Origin: Lewinellaceae bacterium
GTDB taxonomy: Bacteria > Bacteroidota > Bacteroidia > Chitinophagales > Saprospiraceae
Reading direction: 5' to 3'
Assembly: GCA_020636075.1 (NCBI GenBank)
Contig: JACJYO010000007.1
Location: 310,001 to 374,000, forward strand
DNA length: 64,000 nt
Each line of letters begins with the position of its first letter. Position 1 is the stretch's first letter. Of the stretch, positions 45,081 through 53,315 are shown piece after piece. The notes under the pieces were generated by a model. That model was not told the origin of the DNA. It was given only the letters and a program-made list of their open reading frames with translations, and did no database searches. The translations under genes and the position numbers were made by a program.

Positions 45081-45118
45081 AGTGCCTTTCCGGATCTTCC
45101 GGGGAGGCACTTTTATTT
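45081..45118 (+). terminator. Intrinsic terminator after the giant surface gene
   Basis: Stem agtgcctttccgg / ccggggaggcact (45081-45093 and 45099-45111, two G-U pairs), a 5-nt loop, then tttattt. It lies 26 bp after the stop at 45055. Confidence 0.8.
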
Positions 45119-45131
45119 GGATATTTACCGA

Positions 45132-45872
45132 ATGAAAGACAATTTCTCGCACCAAGCCGCTTCCTATGCCCGCTATCGACCCGTTTACCCGCCTTCGCTG
45201 ATCGAACACATGGCTAATCTTGCTCCGGGCAAGCATGCTGCCTGGGATTGTGCCACAGGCAATGGTCAGGTAGCCGTTGCCCTGGCTGAACATTTTGAGT
45301 CCGTACTGGCTACCGACATGAGTGCGCAGCAATTGGAGCATGCCCGCCCCCATCCGCGTATTCGCTATGCGCAAGAGCGAGCCGAACACTGCTCGGCGGC
45401 TGACGAAACGTTTGACCTGATCACGGTGGCCCAGGCGGTGCACTGGTTTGACTTTGAGTCATTTTTTGCAGAAGTGCAGCGAGTACTACGTCCGGACGGT
45501 ATTTTGGCCTTAATCGGTTACAGCCTTTTCACGGCTGATGATGCAGATATTGATGCTGTGGTCCGGCATTTTTATGTGGACATTACCGGCCCCTATTGGG
45601 ATGCCGAACGGCGCCACATCGATGCGGCATACCAGACCATTCCGTTCCCACTGAAGGAAATTGACATGCCCCATTTTTTTATGGAATTCAACTGGACGGC
45701 CGACGACGTGTTGGGCTATTTTTCCAGTTGGTCGGCGGTGCAGCATTACATCCGTGCTAACGGGCATAACCCGGTTGAATTGATTGAGCCGGATTTGCGC
45801 GCAGCCTGGGGTGGGGTAGGTAGTCGGAAGATCAGTAATCAGTTGTTGCTTAAAGTAGGCAGGAAAACCTGA
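45132..45872 (+). CDS. Class I SAM-dependent methyltransferase
   Basis: This 246-residue cytosolic enzyme has the Rossmann methyltransferase signature: WDCATGNGQVAVALAEHF (motif I), VLATDMSAQQLEHA (acidic loop), FDLITVAQAVHWFDFE (motif II/III) and RVLRPDGILALIGYS. The opening FSHQAASYARYRPVYPPSL is typical of the methyltransferase type 11 / trans-aconitate methyltransferase-like group, whose substrates vary. The substrate cannot be read from sequence. The ATG at 45132 is chosen because five extra codons upstream overlap the terminator region. It converges with yicC, the stops being 7 bp apart. Confidence 0.87.
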   Translation: MKDNFSHQAASYARYRPVYPPSLIEHMANLAPGKHAAWDCATGNGQVAVALAEHFESVLATDMSAQQLEHARPHPRIRYAQERAEHCSAADETFDLITVAQAVHWFDFESFFAEVQRVLRPDGILALIGYSLFTADDADIDAVVRHFYVDITGPYWDAERRHIDAAYQTIPFPLKEIDMPHFFMEFNWTADDVLGYFSSWSAVQHYIRANGHNPVELIEPDLRAAWGGVGSRKISNQLLLKVGRKT

Positions 45873-45879
45873 ACGCAGG

Positions 45880-46755
45880 TTAAAGCACGTTGGCCAGTTG
45901 CTCTTTGATTTTCTCCAGTTCGTCCTTCATCTGAACTACCAGGCGCTGAATATTGGCATCGTAGGCTTTGGCGCCGAGGGTGTTTATTTCGCGGCCCATT
46001 TCCTGGCTGATAAAATTGAGGGTGCGCCCGCCGGAGATTTCCTTGTTGTTGACCTGCTCAATGAAATATTTGCAGTGTTGCTCCAGCCGGACCTTTTCTT
46101 CGGTAATGTCCATTTTTTCGAGGTAATACAAGATCTCCTGTTCGAAGCGGTTTGCGTCGAGTTTTTCTTTGCCAAAAACATCTTCCATATTGTTGTTCAG
46201 ACGTTCGCGCATTCGGGTGAAGCGCTCTTTTTCGTGCGGTTCGACCTTTTGCAACAGACTCAAAATGTTGCTGACGCGCAGTTGGAGATCAGCTTCCAAA
46301 GCGTCGCCCTCCTGATCGCGAAAGGCACGCAGTTGGTCTAAGGCTTCGGTGATAATCCGGCATACGGCTTCCCATTCCTCGTCATCCACTTCGCCTGAGG
46401 GTGTGGAGGCTACGTTGGGAATGCGCATGATGGTTTGAAGAATATCGTGCTGTGGGATATCGAGTTCATTCGCCAGGCGGGTCAGTTCGCGGTGATAACC
46501 CCGGAACAAACCTTCGTTCAAGGTGACCAGGGCTCCGCCGTCATCGCTTTGAACATCCATCAAAAGATCGATTTTGCCGCGTTCTGCGTGTTGGGTTACC
46601 AGTTTTCGGACTTCAATTTCTTTTTCTTTATAGTCGCCGGGCAAGCGCATTTTCATGTCGGTCAGTCTGGAATTCAGCGTTCGAATTTCTACCGAAATGG
46701 TTTTGCCGTTGAAGTGGCCGGAAGCGCGGCCGTAGCCGGTCATGGAAAGCAGCAT
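45880..46755 (-). CDS. yicC: YicC family endoribonuclease
   Basis: This 291-residue protein matches YicC across its length: MLLSMTGYGRASGHFNGKTISVEIRTLNSRLTD at the N-terminus, EKERFTRMRERLNNNMEDVF in the middle helices, and the C-terminal DUF1732 motif RTLNFISQEMGREINTLGAKA. In E. coli YicC is an RNA-degrading enzyme acting on small RNAs; the same cellular role here is inferred. A near-consensus -7 box (taccttta, plus 46798-46805) lies about 43 bp upstream. It diverges from the HU gene. Confidence 0.93.
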   Translation of the reverse strand: MLLSMTGYGRASGHFNGKTISVEIRTLNSRLTDMKMRLPGDYKEKEIEVRKLVTQHAERGKIDLLMDVQSDDGGALVTLNEGLFRGYHRELTRLANELDIPQHDILQTIMRIPNVASTPSGEVDDEEWEAVCRIITEALDQLRAFRDQEGDALEADLQLRVSNILSLLQKVEPHEKERFTRMRERLNNNMEDVFGKEKLDANRFEQEILYYLEKMDITEEKVRLEQHCKYFIEQVNNKEISGGRTLNFISQEMGREINTLGAKAYDANIQRLVVQMKDELEKIKEQLANVL

Positions 46756-47069
46756 ATTCTGTTTGTAGTATCTGGATGATCTGGAAAAATTGGCCGGTAA
46801 AGGTAGATAAATTCATTCCGGTGAAAATTGAAGAAATATATTTTTGCTAAAAAGTAGTATAAGGTTCTGATTTAGAGTAAGTTTGCCATTGAGCATGTGA
46901 TGACGCCCAAGCATGGTCCACTGAATTTTATTTTGATTTTCAATCACATACATGCCTGAAAAATTCAGATAAAAGTTTGCGCGCCTGAAAATTTGTACGA
47001 TCTTTGCGACTCGTTTTCCGAAGCGCCTTCTTTTTTTCTATAACTTGTTCAAAATCAACAAAATAAAAC
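46756..47069. other. Divergent intergenic region, yicC / HU
   Basis: These 314 bp hold the yicC -7-like box near 46798 and a well-formed promoter for the HU gene at 46977-47006. No small ORF or repeat was recognised in the middle. Confidence 0.5.
46977..47006 (+). promoter_or_regulatory. Promoter of the HU-TPR-COX24 gene group
   Basis: TTG at 46977-46979, a 19-bp spacer and gatctttg at 46999-47006 match the Bacteroidota layout (-33 TTG, -7 TAnnTTTG with a G for T change at the first base). It lies 64 bp upstream of the HU start. Confidence 0.55.
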
Positions 47070-47381
47070 ATGAGAAAGGCTGACCTTGTGAATGCCATTT
47101 CCGAGAAAACGGGCGTCGCAAAAGTTGACGTATTGGTTTCCCTCGAAGCGCTGTTCAAAGAAATTAAAACAACCCTGCAAAGCGGCGAGAACGTGTATGT
47201 GCGCGGTTTTGGCAGTTTTATTATTAAAAAACGCGCGAAAAAAATTGGCCGCCACATTAAAAAAGGGAAAGCCATTGAAATTCCGGAGCATTTTATTCCG
47301 TCGTTCAAGCCAGCCAAGGTGTTTGTGGAACAAGTTAAGAAAAATGTTTCGACGCTTCCATCCGTGGAAAATGATGACTAA
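47070..47381 (+). CDS. HU/IHF family DNA-binding protein
   Basis: This 103-residue protein has the HU fold: MRKADLVNAISEKTGVAKVDVLVSLEALFKEIKTTL for the helical dimer part, and VYVRGFGSFIIKKRAKKIGRHIKKGKAIEIPEHFIPSFKPAK for the DNA-bending arm. It has a short acidic tail. It packs or bends DNA and probably acts as a homodimer. It heads a co-directional group of HU, TPR protein, AURKAIP1/COX24 protein and RNase G, an order I recall as common in Bacteroidota. Confidence 0.95.
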   Translation: MRKADLVNAISEKTGVAKVDVLVSLEALFKEIKTTLQSGENVYVRGFGSFIIKKRAKKIGRHIKKGKAIEIPEHFIPSFKPAKVFVEQVKKNVSTLPSVENDD

Positions 47382-47439
47382 ATCATTGTTTCAGCCTTTA
47401 GGCCCCAAACTTGAACCCCAATTGTGAAGCAATAATGTC

Positions 47440-48225
47440 ATGCTGAATAGAGCGCAATATCTGACACTGTTTGCCGCCTTGTTTTTGTTCCTGGCCCTGT
47501 ATTTGGGTTTTTCAACAACACCCTCCGGTCAAAAGATTGTGGAGCGATCGCGGGCCCTGCAAGGGGAAAGTACGGGTTTTGAACAGATACAAAAAGATGC
47601 CAGGGCGCATTTGAATACCGCGCAAATTACGGCCCTGGATGCGCTTGAACAAGAATTGACTGCGGCGGGATCAGATGCTGACCAGATTGCTGTTTTGAAA
47701 AAAATATCCGGTTGGTGGTACCAGCAAGGTCAAATGCCAGTGGCAGGCGGTGTGGCAGAGCAAGTGGCCGAACTTGAAAATACAGATACAGCCTGGTCGG
47801 TCGCAGGCGCTACATTTTACAACGCCCTACGGGGAGAACAAAATGCCGTTTTGAGAACATTTTGTGGCGACCATGCAATTAAAGCCTTTGAGAGTGCCAT
47901 CTCGCTTAATCCCGAGCAAGTGGAACACCGGGTGAATCTGGCCTTGACATATGCCGAAAACCCACCCAAAGACAACCCTATGAAAGCCGTCTTACTCCTG
48001 CGCGAACTGGAAAGTAAATACCCGGAGAACGCAGCGGTATATAATGCATTGGGGCGCCTGGCCATCAAAACCGGACAATGGGAAAGAGCCATTCAACGCC
48101 TCGAAAAAGCGATGGCGCTGGATCCGGGAAACCCCAATACGCCTTGCTTGTTGGCCCGGGCTTATGAAGAGACCGGCAACAAAGCCTTGGCAGCCACCTA
48201 TTCGGCGCGCTGTCAGACACAATAA
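47440..48225 (+). CDS. Membrane-anchored TPR protein
   Basis: This 261-residue protein has one N-terminal membrane span (YLTLFAALFLFLALYLGF, about residues 7-24) and then tetratricopeptide repeats (about 85-255, with AIKAFESAISLNPEQVEHRVNLALTYAE, NAAVYNALGRLAIKTGQWERAIQRLEKAMALDPGNP). TPRs mediate protein contacts; the partner is unknown. It starts 58 bp after the HU stop in the same direction and so probably shares its transcript. The presumed topology is N-in with the repeats outside the cytoplasm. Confidence 0.85.
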   Translation: MLNRAQYLTLFAALFLFLALYLGFSTTPSGQKIVERSRALQGESTGFEQIQKDARAHLNTAQITALDALEQELTAAGSDADQIAVLKKISGWWYQQGQMPVAGGVAEQVAELENTDTAWSVAGATFYNALRGEQNAVLRTFCGDHAIKAFESAISLNPEQVEHRVNLALTYAENPPKDNPMKAVLLLRELESKYPENAAVYNALGRLAIKTGQWERAIQRLEKAMALDPGNPNTPCLLARAYEETGNKALAATYSARCQTQ

Positions 48226-48292
48226 ACAGAATTAAACACCCGAGTTTCGGGTTTTACGAACCATAACTAATAACTTATAATTTCAATAGCGT

Positions 48293-48388
48293 ATGCCTTG
48301 CGGAAAGAAACGCAAACGTCACAAAATCGCCACGCACAAACGCAAAAAGCGTCTGCGTAAGAATCGACACAAGAAGAAGAATCGGTAG
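48293..48388 (+). CDS. AURKAIP1/COX24-domain small basic ribosome-type protein
   Basis: This 31-residue, extremely basic peptide (MPCGKKRKRHKIATHKRKKR...) matches the conserved tiny Bacteroidota protein annotated with the AURKAIP1/COX24 domain, related to mitochondrial mS38 and mycobacterial bS22. It is therefore probably a component of the small ribosomal subunit; this family assignment is from knowledge of the sequence style. It lies 67 bp behind the TPR gene, and a hairpin terminator overlaps its stop codon. Confidence 0.88.
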   Translation: MPCGKKRKRHKIATHKRKKRLRKNRHKKKNR

Positions 48389-48415
48389 TGCCTGAGATTC
48401 AGGCACTATGCCTTT
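48386..48415 (+). terminator. Intrinsic terminator overlapping the stop of the COX24-type gene
   Basis: A perfect 10-bp stem (tagtgcctga / tcaggcacta, 48386-48395 and 48399-48408) with a 3-nt loop is followed by tgccttttt. The stem begins with the TAG stop codon itself. Confidence 0.75.
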
Positions 48416-48468
48416 TTCTTGGGGAAATCCGAACTGTTTGAGTCCGTGTCGATGAGGCCGTCGATCCG

Positions 48469-48512
48469 GGAAGCTGTATCAAATGACCCCTTTTGATGCA
48501 GCTTCCTTTTTT
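48469..48512 (+). terminator. Second intrinsic terminator upstream of RNase G
   Basis: Stem ggaagctgtatcaaa / tttgatgcagcttcc (48469-48483 and 48492-48506, one G-U), an 8-nt loop, then six T residues. It could finish transcripts from the HU group or act early in the RNase G leader. Confidence 0.8.
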
Positions 48513-48522
48513 GACTTGCAAT

Positions 48523-48597
48523 CTTGTTTTTGGGAAAAGATATAATCGGGTAACCGGGGTTCAAGCCTTGCCCCTGTTATATCTTTTCCAAAACAAG
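48523..48597 (+). promoter_or_regulatory. Long hairpin in the RNase G upstream region
   Basis: The arms at 48523-48545 and 48577-48597 (cttgtttttgggaaaagata... against its complement) pair over 21 bp with a 2-nt bulge around a 31-nt loop. The rest of the 479-bp gap up to the RNase G start (48598-48867) shows no ORF. Whether this is leader RNA or a separate small RNA cannot be told. Confidence 0.5.
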
Positions 48598-48867
48598 TAC
48601 ATGTACGTCAGAGGATTTTTCGGGTTTTATTAAACAGTCCTTCTATTGGGCAAAACCCGCTTTCCAGCCGTGTGAAACCAAAGAACTTGCCCCGTTTGGT
48701 TGCGCGCTGCTGATTACCTGTTAAGCTGCCAGCCCCTTGCCAATGCCATTTGTCCTGAAGGAACGTTTGCCCTCAATTAAAAGTAATGTGACTGCTGCCG
48801 AATGTTACTATCGGATGGCTTCAGACGTTTTTCTGTGCCAATGGTGTAATCCAGCCGTAAGGACCTA

Positions 48868-50439
48868 TTGAAAACCACTACATCCATCGTGGAAAAAGAA
48901 CTCATTATCAATGCTACAACTACCGGTGTGGAAATGGCATTGTTGGAGAGCGACAAACTTGTTGAACTCCATCATCAAAAAACAAATAACAATTTTACGG
49001 TCGGAGATATTCTGATCGGTAAAATCCGGAAAATGATGCCGGGTCTGAACGCTGCGTTCATCGACATAGGGCATCGTAAGGACGCTTTTCTGCACTACAC
49101 TGACCTGGGCCCAAAATTGCGCTCCGTTGCCAAATGGACCAACGGCGTTATGAACGGCAGCATTAATACCCATAAACTCGACAATTTCAAATATGAGGAA
49201 GAGATTGTCAAGTCAGGCAAAATTGACCAGGTGCTCAATAAACGCTACCCGGTGCTGGTGCAAATTTTGAAGGAGCCTATCTCTACCAAAGGGCCGAGGT
49301 TGTCCTGCGAACTGAATTTGCCCGGCCGGTATATGGTGCTCTCCCCTTTTTCAGAAGTTGTCACCGTTTCGAAAAAAATCAATAGCAATGAAGAGCGCAA
49401 GCGGCTCCATACGCTGGCCGAAAGTATCCGGCCAAAGCATTTCGGCCTGATCATGCGTACTGCAGCCGATGGCAAAAGAGTCCAGGAACTGCATGAAGAA
49501 ATGATGCAATTGTTGGGCCGTTGGGAGGAAATTTTTAAGCAATTAAAATCTGTTATCCCACCGGCCAAGTTGCTCAGCGAACTCGACAAGCCGACAAGTG
49601 TTTTGCGCGATTTGCTGACGGATTCCTTTGGGCGGATTGTGGTGAACGACAAGGATCTGTACAACGATATCCGGTCCTACCTGCAATCCATCAGCCCCGA
49701 ACAGGTTGGGATCGTTCAGCATTACACCAGCAACAAGCCGATCTTCGATACCTTTGGTGTTACCCGCCAAATAAAAGCGTCGTTTGGAAAAACGTCTACC
49801 ATGGCCAGTGGCGCCTATGTGGTGATCGAGAAAACGGAGGCAATGCACGTCATTGATGTCAACAGCGGCCACAAAATGACTTCTGGCGACGTCGACCAAA
49901 CTATTTTGCGCGTCAATCTGGAAGCGGCGGAAGAAATCGCGCGCCAGATCCGCCTGCGGGATATCGGTGGGCTTATCATTGTCGATTTCATCGATATGCG
50001 CAATGCTGATCACAAGCGCCAGCTTGCAAAGTCAATGGAAGGGTTTATGCGATCCGACCGTTCGCAACACACGATTTTGCCGCTGTCCAAATTTGGGCTA
50101 ATGCAAATAACGCGTGAACGTGCCCGCCCGGAAGTGGAGGTGGATACTGCTGAAGTATGCCCATCCTGCGGAGGAACCGGAAAGGTTAACGCCACTATTT
50201 TGCTGACCGATGAGATTGAGCGCGACCTGGAGTTTGTTATGCAGTCGCGGCCCAAAGGCGATCTGTACCTGCGGGTACATCCCTACATCGATGCGTATTT
50301 GCGGAAAGGTCTGAACAGCGTCCGCATGAAGTGGTTTTGGAAGTACAATAAATGGATCCGAATCATCCCGCATTCCGATTATCAACTTTCGGAATACCGC
50401 TTTTTTGTGGGCAATGATGATGAGATCCGTCTGAATTAA
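48868..50439 (+). CDS. rng: Ribonuclease G (RNase E/G family)
   Basis: This 523-residue endoribonuclease processes rRNA and decays mRNA. The N-terminal S1-like RNA-binding part has GDILIGKIRKMMPGLNAAFIDIGHRKDAFLHYTDL. The catalytic domain shows the metal-binding aspartates in MHVIDVNSG (about 328-335) and LIIVDFIDM (about 371-378), and the Zn-link CPSCGGTG (about 430). There is no long RNase E-type C-terminal scaffold, so RNase G is the better name. The start is TTG at 48868; no in-frame ATG gives a full S1 domain. It is preceded by two terminators and a long hairpin, and its stop codon overlaps the stop of the convergent pyruvate kinase-like gene. Confidence 0.94.
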   Translation: MKTTTSIVEKELIINATTTGVEMALLESDKLVELHHQKTNNNFTVGDILIGKIRKMMPGLNAAFIDIGHRKDAFLHYTDLGPKLRSVAKWTNGVMNGSINTHKLDNFKYEEEIVKSGKIDQVLNKRYPVLVQILKEPISTKGPRLSCELNLPGRYMVLSPFSEVVTVSKKINSNEERKRLHTLAESIRPKHFGLIMRTAADGKRVQELHEEMMQLLGRWEEIFKQLKSVIPPAKLLSELDKPTSVLRDLLTDSFGRIVVNDKDLYNDIRSYLQSISPEQVGIVQHYTSNKPIFDTFGVTRQIKASFGKTSTMASGAYVVIEKTEAMHVIDVNSGHKMTSGDVDQTILRVNLEAAEEIARQIRLRDIGGLIIVDFIDMRNADHKRQLAKSMEGFMRSDRSQHTILPLSKFGLMQITRERARPEVEVDTAEVCPSCGGTGKVNATILLTDEIERDLEFVMQSRPKGDLYLRVHPYIDAYLRKGLNSVRMKWFWKYNKWIRIIPHSDYQLSEYRFFVGNDDEIRLN

Positions 50440-51914
50440 TTTGACAGAACCGGAGGGATGCGCATGAAGCGTTCTGCAATGGCCAGTGGCCTGAAAATGT
50501 AGCGTTTCTTCACATGGTGCCCTCCACTGCGGTGCAAAATATCGCGAAGCGAAGCCAGTACGTTTAGCAAGTGTTTGCCTTTGTTCAGCATTACACATTC
50601 TGCATGGGCGGCCAAAGCGGCATCGGTTACCTCAGAGCGGGTGGCGATGCCGCTTTTGTTTAGTGACTCCAGTACCTGTGTTGCCCACACTACCGGGACA
50701 TGCGCTGCTTCACAAATCCATAAAATCTCCTCCTGAATTTCACTCAGGCGCTCAAAACCGATTTCTACTGCCAAATCGCCCCGTGCGATCATCACTCCAA
50801 ATACGGATTCCTGCATGCCCTGTAAAAGCAAGGCGGGTAAATTTTGAACAGCCTCGAAAGTTTCAATTTTCAAAATCAGGGGCAGGGGGCGGTCGGGGCC
50901 ATGCCGCAGCAATTCCTGTAATTCCAAAACATCGGCCGGTTGCCGGACAAAGGAGAAACCTACGAGGTCGGCGTTTTCCCGGACAAAGGGAATAACGGAT
51001 TTATCAAATGCGGTCAGGCTTTGCACCTTGAGATCCGTATCCGGAAAGTTTATCCCTTTTTCCGGTTTTAGCCTCGGTTTGGCAGCAGAGATCCGGGTCA
51101 TCCGAAGTGCTGCTTTGGTGCCATTTGTTTCTTCGACAACTGCCTCAAAAAGGCCGTCATCAAACAGCACGCGTTCGCCGGGTTTTAAATCAGCTATAAT
51201 GCCCGGCAGGATGCAGCCAACCACTTTTTCCGTTTTTTTAAAATCGGCATCGGCTTCACACAACCAAAAACGGTTGCGCGGTTTCAATTTCATTATGCCT
51301 TCCTTGCGCCCTTTTCCTAATAAAGTCGTTCGGATTTTAGGTCCCGCGAGATCCATGTAAATTTTGCACGGGTGCCCGGTGGCCCGTGTTGCTTTGCGTA
51401 TTTTGTTGATCATGCCTTTCCACACCTCAGGGCCGTCGTGCGCACAGTTGATCCGTGCAACGTTCATGCCGGCCTGCACCAAGGATTTAACCCGGCCATA
51501 GTCGGTGGCGAGGGCGTTTTCAAACGTGACCATCAGGTGCGGAATGTGCTGATTTACCTTGGGCCCGAATAATGTATTGGCCCGGTGTTGCAGCAAGCGT
51601 GAAGCACTCAGATAGTCGCAAGGCGGCGCTGCTGCGGCTGGCGGATGCCCCAGGCGTTCAAGGATTGCCTGAATTTGTCGAAGAATATGGCTCTCCGAAC
51701 TGGCCAACGACGAAAGTCCGGCTTGATGCAGATCGTCTTGCAGGTCCCGTAAATCGGAACAGCGCAAAGTGAGGTAGTGCAACAAATTAAGCGCACTGGC
51801 CCGCTGGCCGGGATGTATTTTTTCCAAAAAAGATGCCCAGCGTTGTTCAGCGCTGTACATATCAGACTGGATGCCATCCAGTGCTTCAGCCAGAATTTGA
51901 AGTGTAGTATTCAC
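50436..51914 (-). CDS. Atypical pyruvate kinase with N-terminal extra domain and no C-terminal domain
   Basis: About 492 residues. Residues from about 115 to the end form the pyruvate kinase A/B barrel: FGPKVNQHIPHLMVTFENAL, ARINCAHDG, KIYMDLAGPKIRT, LILKIETFEAVQNL and VMIARGDLAVEIGFERLSEIQEEIL...ATQVLESL. The usual MLSGETA motif is MLNKGKH, and the allosteric C-terminal domain is missing. The first 110 residues (SALNLLHYLTLRCSDLRDLQDDLHQAGLSSL) form the helical domain seen in a divergent pyruvate kinase group that also includes plant proteins such as Arabidopsis At3g49160. It may or may not make pyruvate from PEP. The frame extends to an ATG at 51950, but a TACCTTTG box at 51922-51929 and the family N-terminus favour the GTG at 51914. 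Confidence 0.8.
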   Translation of the reverse strand: MNTTLQILAEALDGIQSDMYSAEQRWASFLEKIHPGQRASALNLLHYLTLRCSDLRDLQDDLHQAGLSSLASSESHILRQIQAILERLGHPPAAAAPPCDYLSASRLLQHRANTLFGPKVNQHIPHLMVTFENALATDYGRVKSLVQAGMNVARINCAHDGPEVWKGMINKIRKATRATGHPCKIYMDLAGPKIRTTLLGKGRKEGIMKLKPRNRFWLCEADADFKKTEKVVGCILPGIIADLKPGERVLFDDGLFEAVVEETNGTKAALRMTRISAAKPRLKPEKGINFPDTDLKVQSLTAFDKSVIPFVRENADLVGFSFVRQPADVLELQELLRHGPDRPLPLILKIETFEAVQNLPALLLQGMQESVFGVMIARGDLAVEIGFERLSEIQEEILWICEAAHVPVVWATQVLESLNKSGIATRSEVTDAALAAHAECVMLNKGKHLLNVLASLRDILHRSGGHHVKKRYIFRPLAIAERFMRIPPVLSN

Positions 51915-52027
51915 AAGGCTGCAAAGGTAGAGCAGCCCTGCCTCGAGCATCAGGATTTAACGCATCTAACCCGCTGACTTTCATCATGTAAGGCAGATAG
52001 GGGGAAAAGAAAATCCGGGAAATTTAT

Positions 52028-52138
52028 TTAAAAATGCGGGCAATCGCACTTCGGTTTAAAAAGGCGGCAACTTTCCATCAGAAACATGCCGGCTACCAGA
52101 CAGAGAAATAAAATGCGGGTCCAATTAATTCTTTTCAT
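52028..52138 (-). CDS. Tiny lipoprotein, 36 residues
   Basis: On the minus strand an ATG at 52138 opens a 36-residue frame (MKRINWTRILFLCLVAG...) with two positive residues, a hydrophobic core and a lipobox ending in LMESC (Cys 23). The mature peptide is only 14 residues, rich in Lys and Cys (CRLFKPKCDCPHF). The layout is exactly that of a lipoprotein signal peptide, and small Cys-rich lipoproteins of this type occur in Bacteroidota. It fills the gap between the pyruvate kinase-like gene and the TTG-started glycosyltransferase. Function is unknown. Confidence 0.55.
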   Translation of the reverse strand: MKRINWTRILFLCLVAGMFLMESCRLFKPKCDCPHF

Positions 52139-52243
52139 AGCCAAAATCCTGTTTACTTTTACAAAGGCGAATGTAGCCCAAACGCCTGGTATTACCTAAA
52201 ATTGTTGCGATCGCCTGACCGGGTGGCAAATTTTTAACTTGTT

Positions 52244-53308
52244 TTGAAACGAATTCTTGTTGCGCCATTGAATTGGGGGCTTGGCCATGTCACGCGCTGT
52301 ATCCCATTGATCCAGGAACTGGAACAGTTGGGGGTAGAGGTGTTATTGGCATCCGATGGCGTCGCACTGCATTTATTACGGGCAGAGTTTCCGCACCTGA
52401 CAACTTTTGAATTGCCCTCCTATCGTATCCGTTACCAGTCGGCCAATATGGTCTGGAACATTGGGCGGCAACTTCCGCGGATTATTTGGGCGATACGCCG
52501 CGAAAATCAGGCTGTTGCGCAATTGGTGCGGGCACATGGCATTCAGGGGATCTTGTCGGACAACCGATATGGTTGTTTCAACCAAAACGTAAACAGTGTG
52601 CTGCTCAGCCATCAGCTGCACGTACAGTTGCCCTTCAAAATTTTGGGCTGGCCGGCAAATAGCGTTTTACGCTTGGCTATCAACAAATTCGATACGCTTT
52701 GGGTCCCGGATGTTGCGGAATTGCCCGGGCTGGCCGGTGTGCTTTCGCACGGCGAACCGGTGCATCCGGATGTGCACTATATCGGTATTCTGACCCGGAT
52801 GCAGCACTATGAAATGGAAGCGGAATATGACGTGGCAGTCGTCCTGTCTGGTCCAGAACCTCAGCGCAGCATCCTGGAGCAATTGCTATTGGAACAAGCA
52901 ATGGAAATGCCCCATAAGGTTATCATTGTCCAGGGGAAAACGCAATCCAAAAAGCACTACTACGCAGCCGACGATGTTGAAGTTGTTTCCTACTTGACAA
53001 CGCGAGACCTGAACAACGTCCTGATGGCCAGTAAGGTGCTTGTTTGCCGTTCCGGGTATAGCAGCATCATGGATTTAGCGGGCTTGAATAAAAAAGCCAT
53101 CCTCATACCAACACCTGGCCAAACCGAACAGGAATACCTCGCGCAAACTCTTGCTGCGCAGCAATTTTTTATCAGCCAGACACAACAGGCCATAGACCTG
53201 GACGCAGGTATCCGCCAACTAAGCCGAACAAGCGGCCTGCGCCAGGGCGTATATGCCACGGATGCCTTCAAACCCGTTTTGAAAAACTGGGTGGAAAGCC
53301 TGAGTTAA
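52244..53308 (+). CDS. MurG-like glycosyltransferase (GT28-type C-terminal domain)
   Basis: This 354-residue cytosolic or membrane-associated glycosyltransferase of the GT-B fold begins KRILVAPLNWGLGHVTRCIPLIQEL, the GxGH donor/acceptor loop seen in MurG-like and related enzymes. The C-terminal half has LVCRSGYSSIMDLAGLNKKAILIPTPGQTEQEYLAQTL, the nucleotide-sugar-binding region of GT28. It is not MurG itself, because the usual MurG sequence is not followed. The acceptor is unknown. The start is TTG at 52244, since no ATG precedes the first motif. Its stop is 7 bp from that of the convergent pth. Confidence 0.8.
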   Translation: MKRILVAPLNWGLGHVTRCIPLIQELEQLGVEVLLASDGVALHLLRAEFPHLTTFELPSYRIRYQSANMVWNIGRQLPRIIWAIRRENQAVAQLVRAHGIQGILSDNRYGCFNQNVNSVLLSHQLHVQLPFKILGWPANSVLRLAINKFDTLWVPDVAELPGLAGVLSHGEPVHPDVHYIGILTRMQHYEMEAEYDVAVVLSGPEPQRSILEQLLLEQAMEMPHKVIIVQGKTQSKKHYYAADDVEVVSYLTTRDLNNVLMASKVLVCRSGYSSIMDLAGLNKKAILIPTPGQTEQEYLAQTLAAQQFFISQTQQAIDLDAGIRQLSRTSGLRQGVYATDAFKPVLKNWVESLS

Positions 53309-53315
53309 CTTTTAC

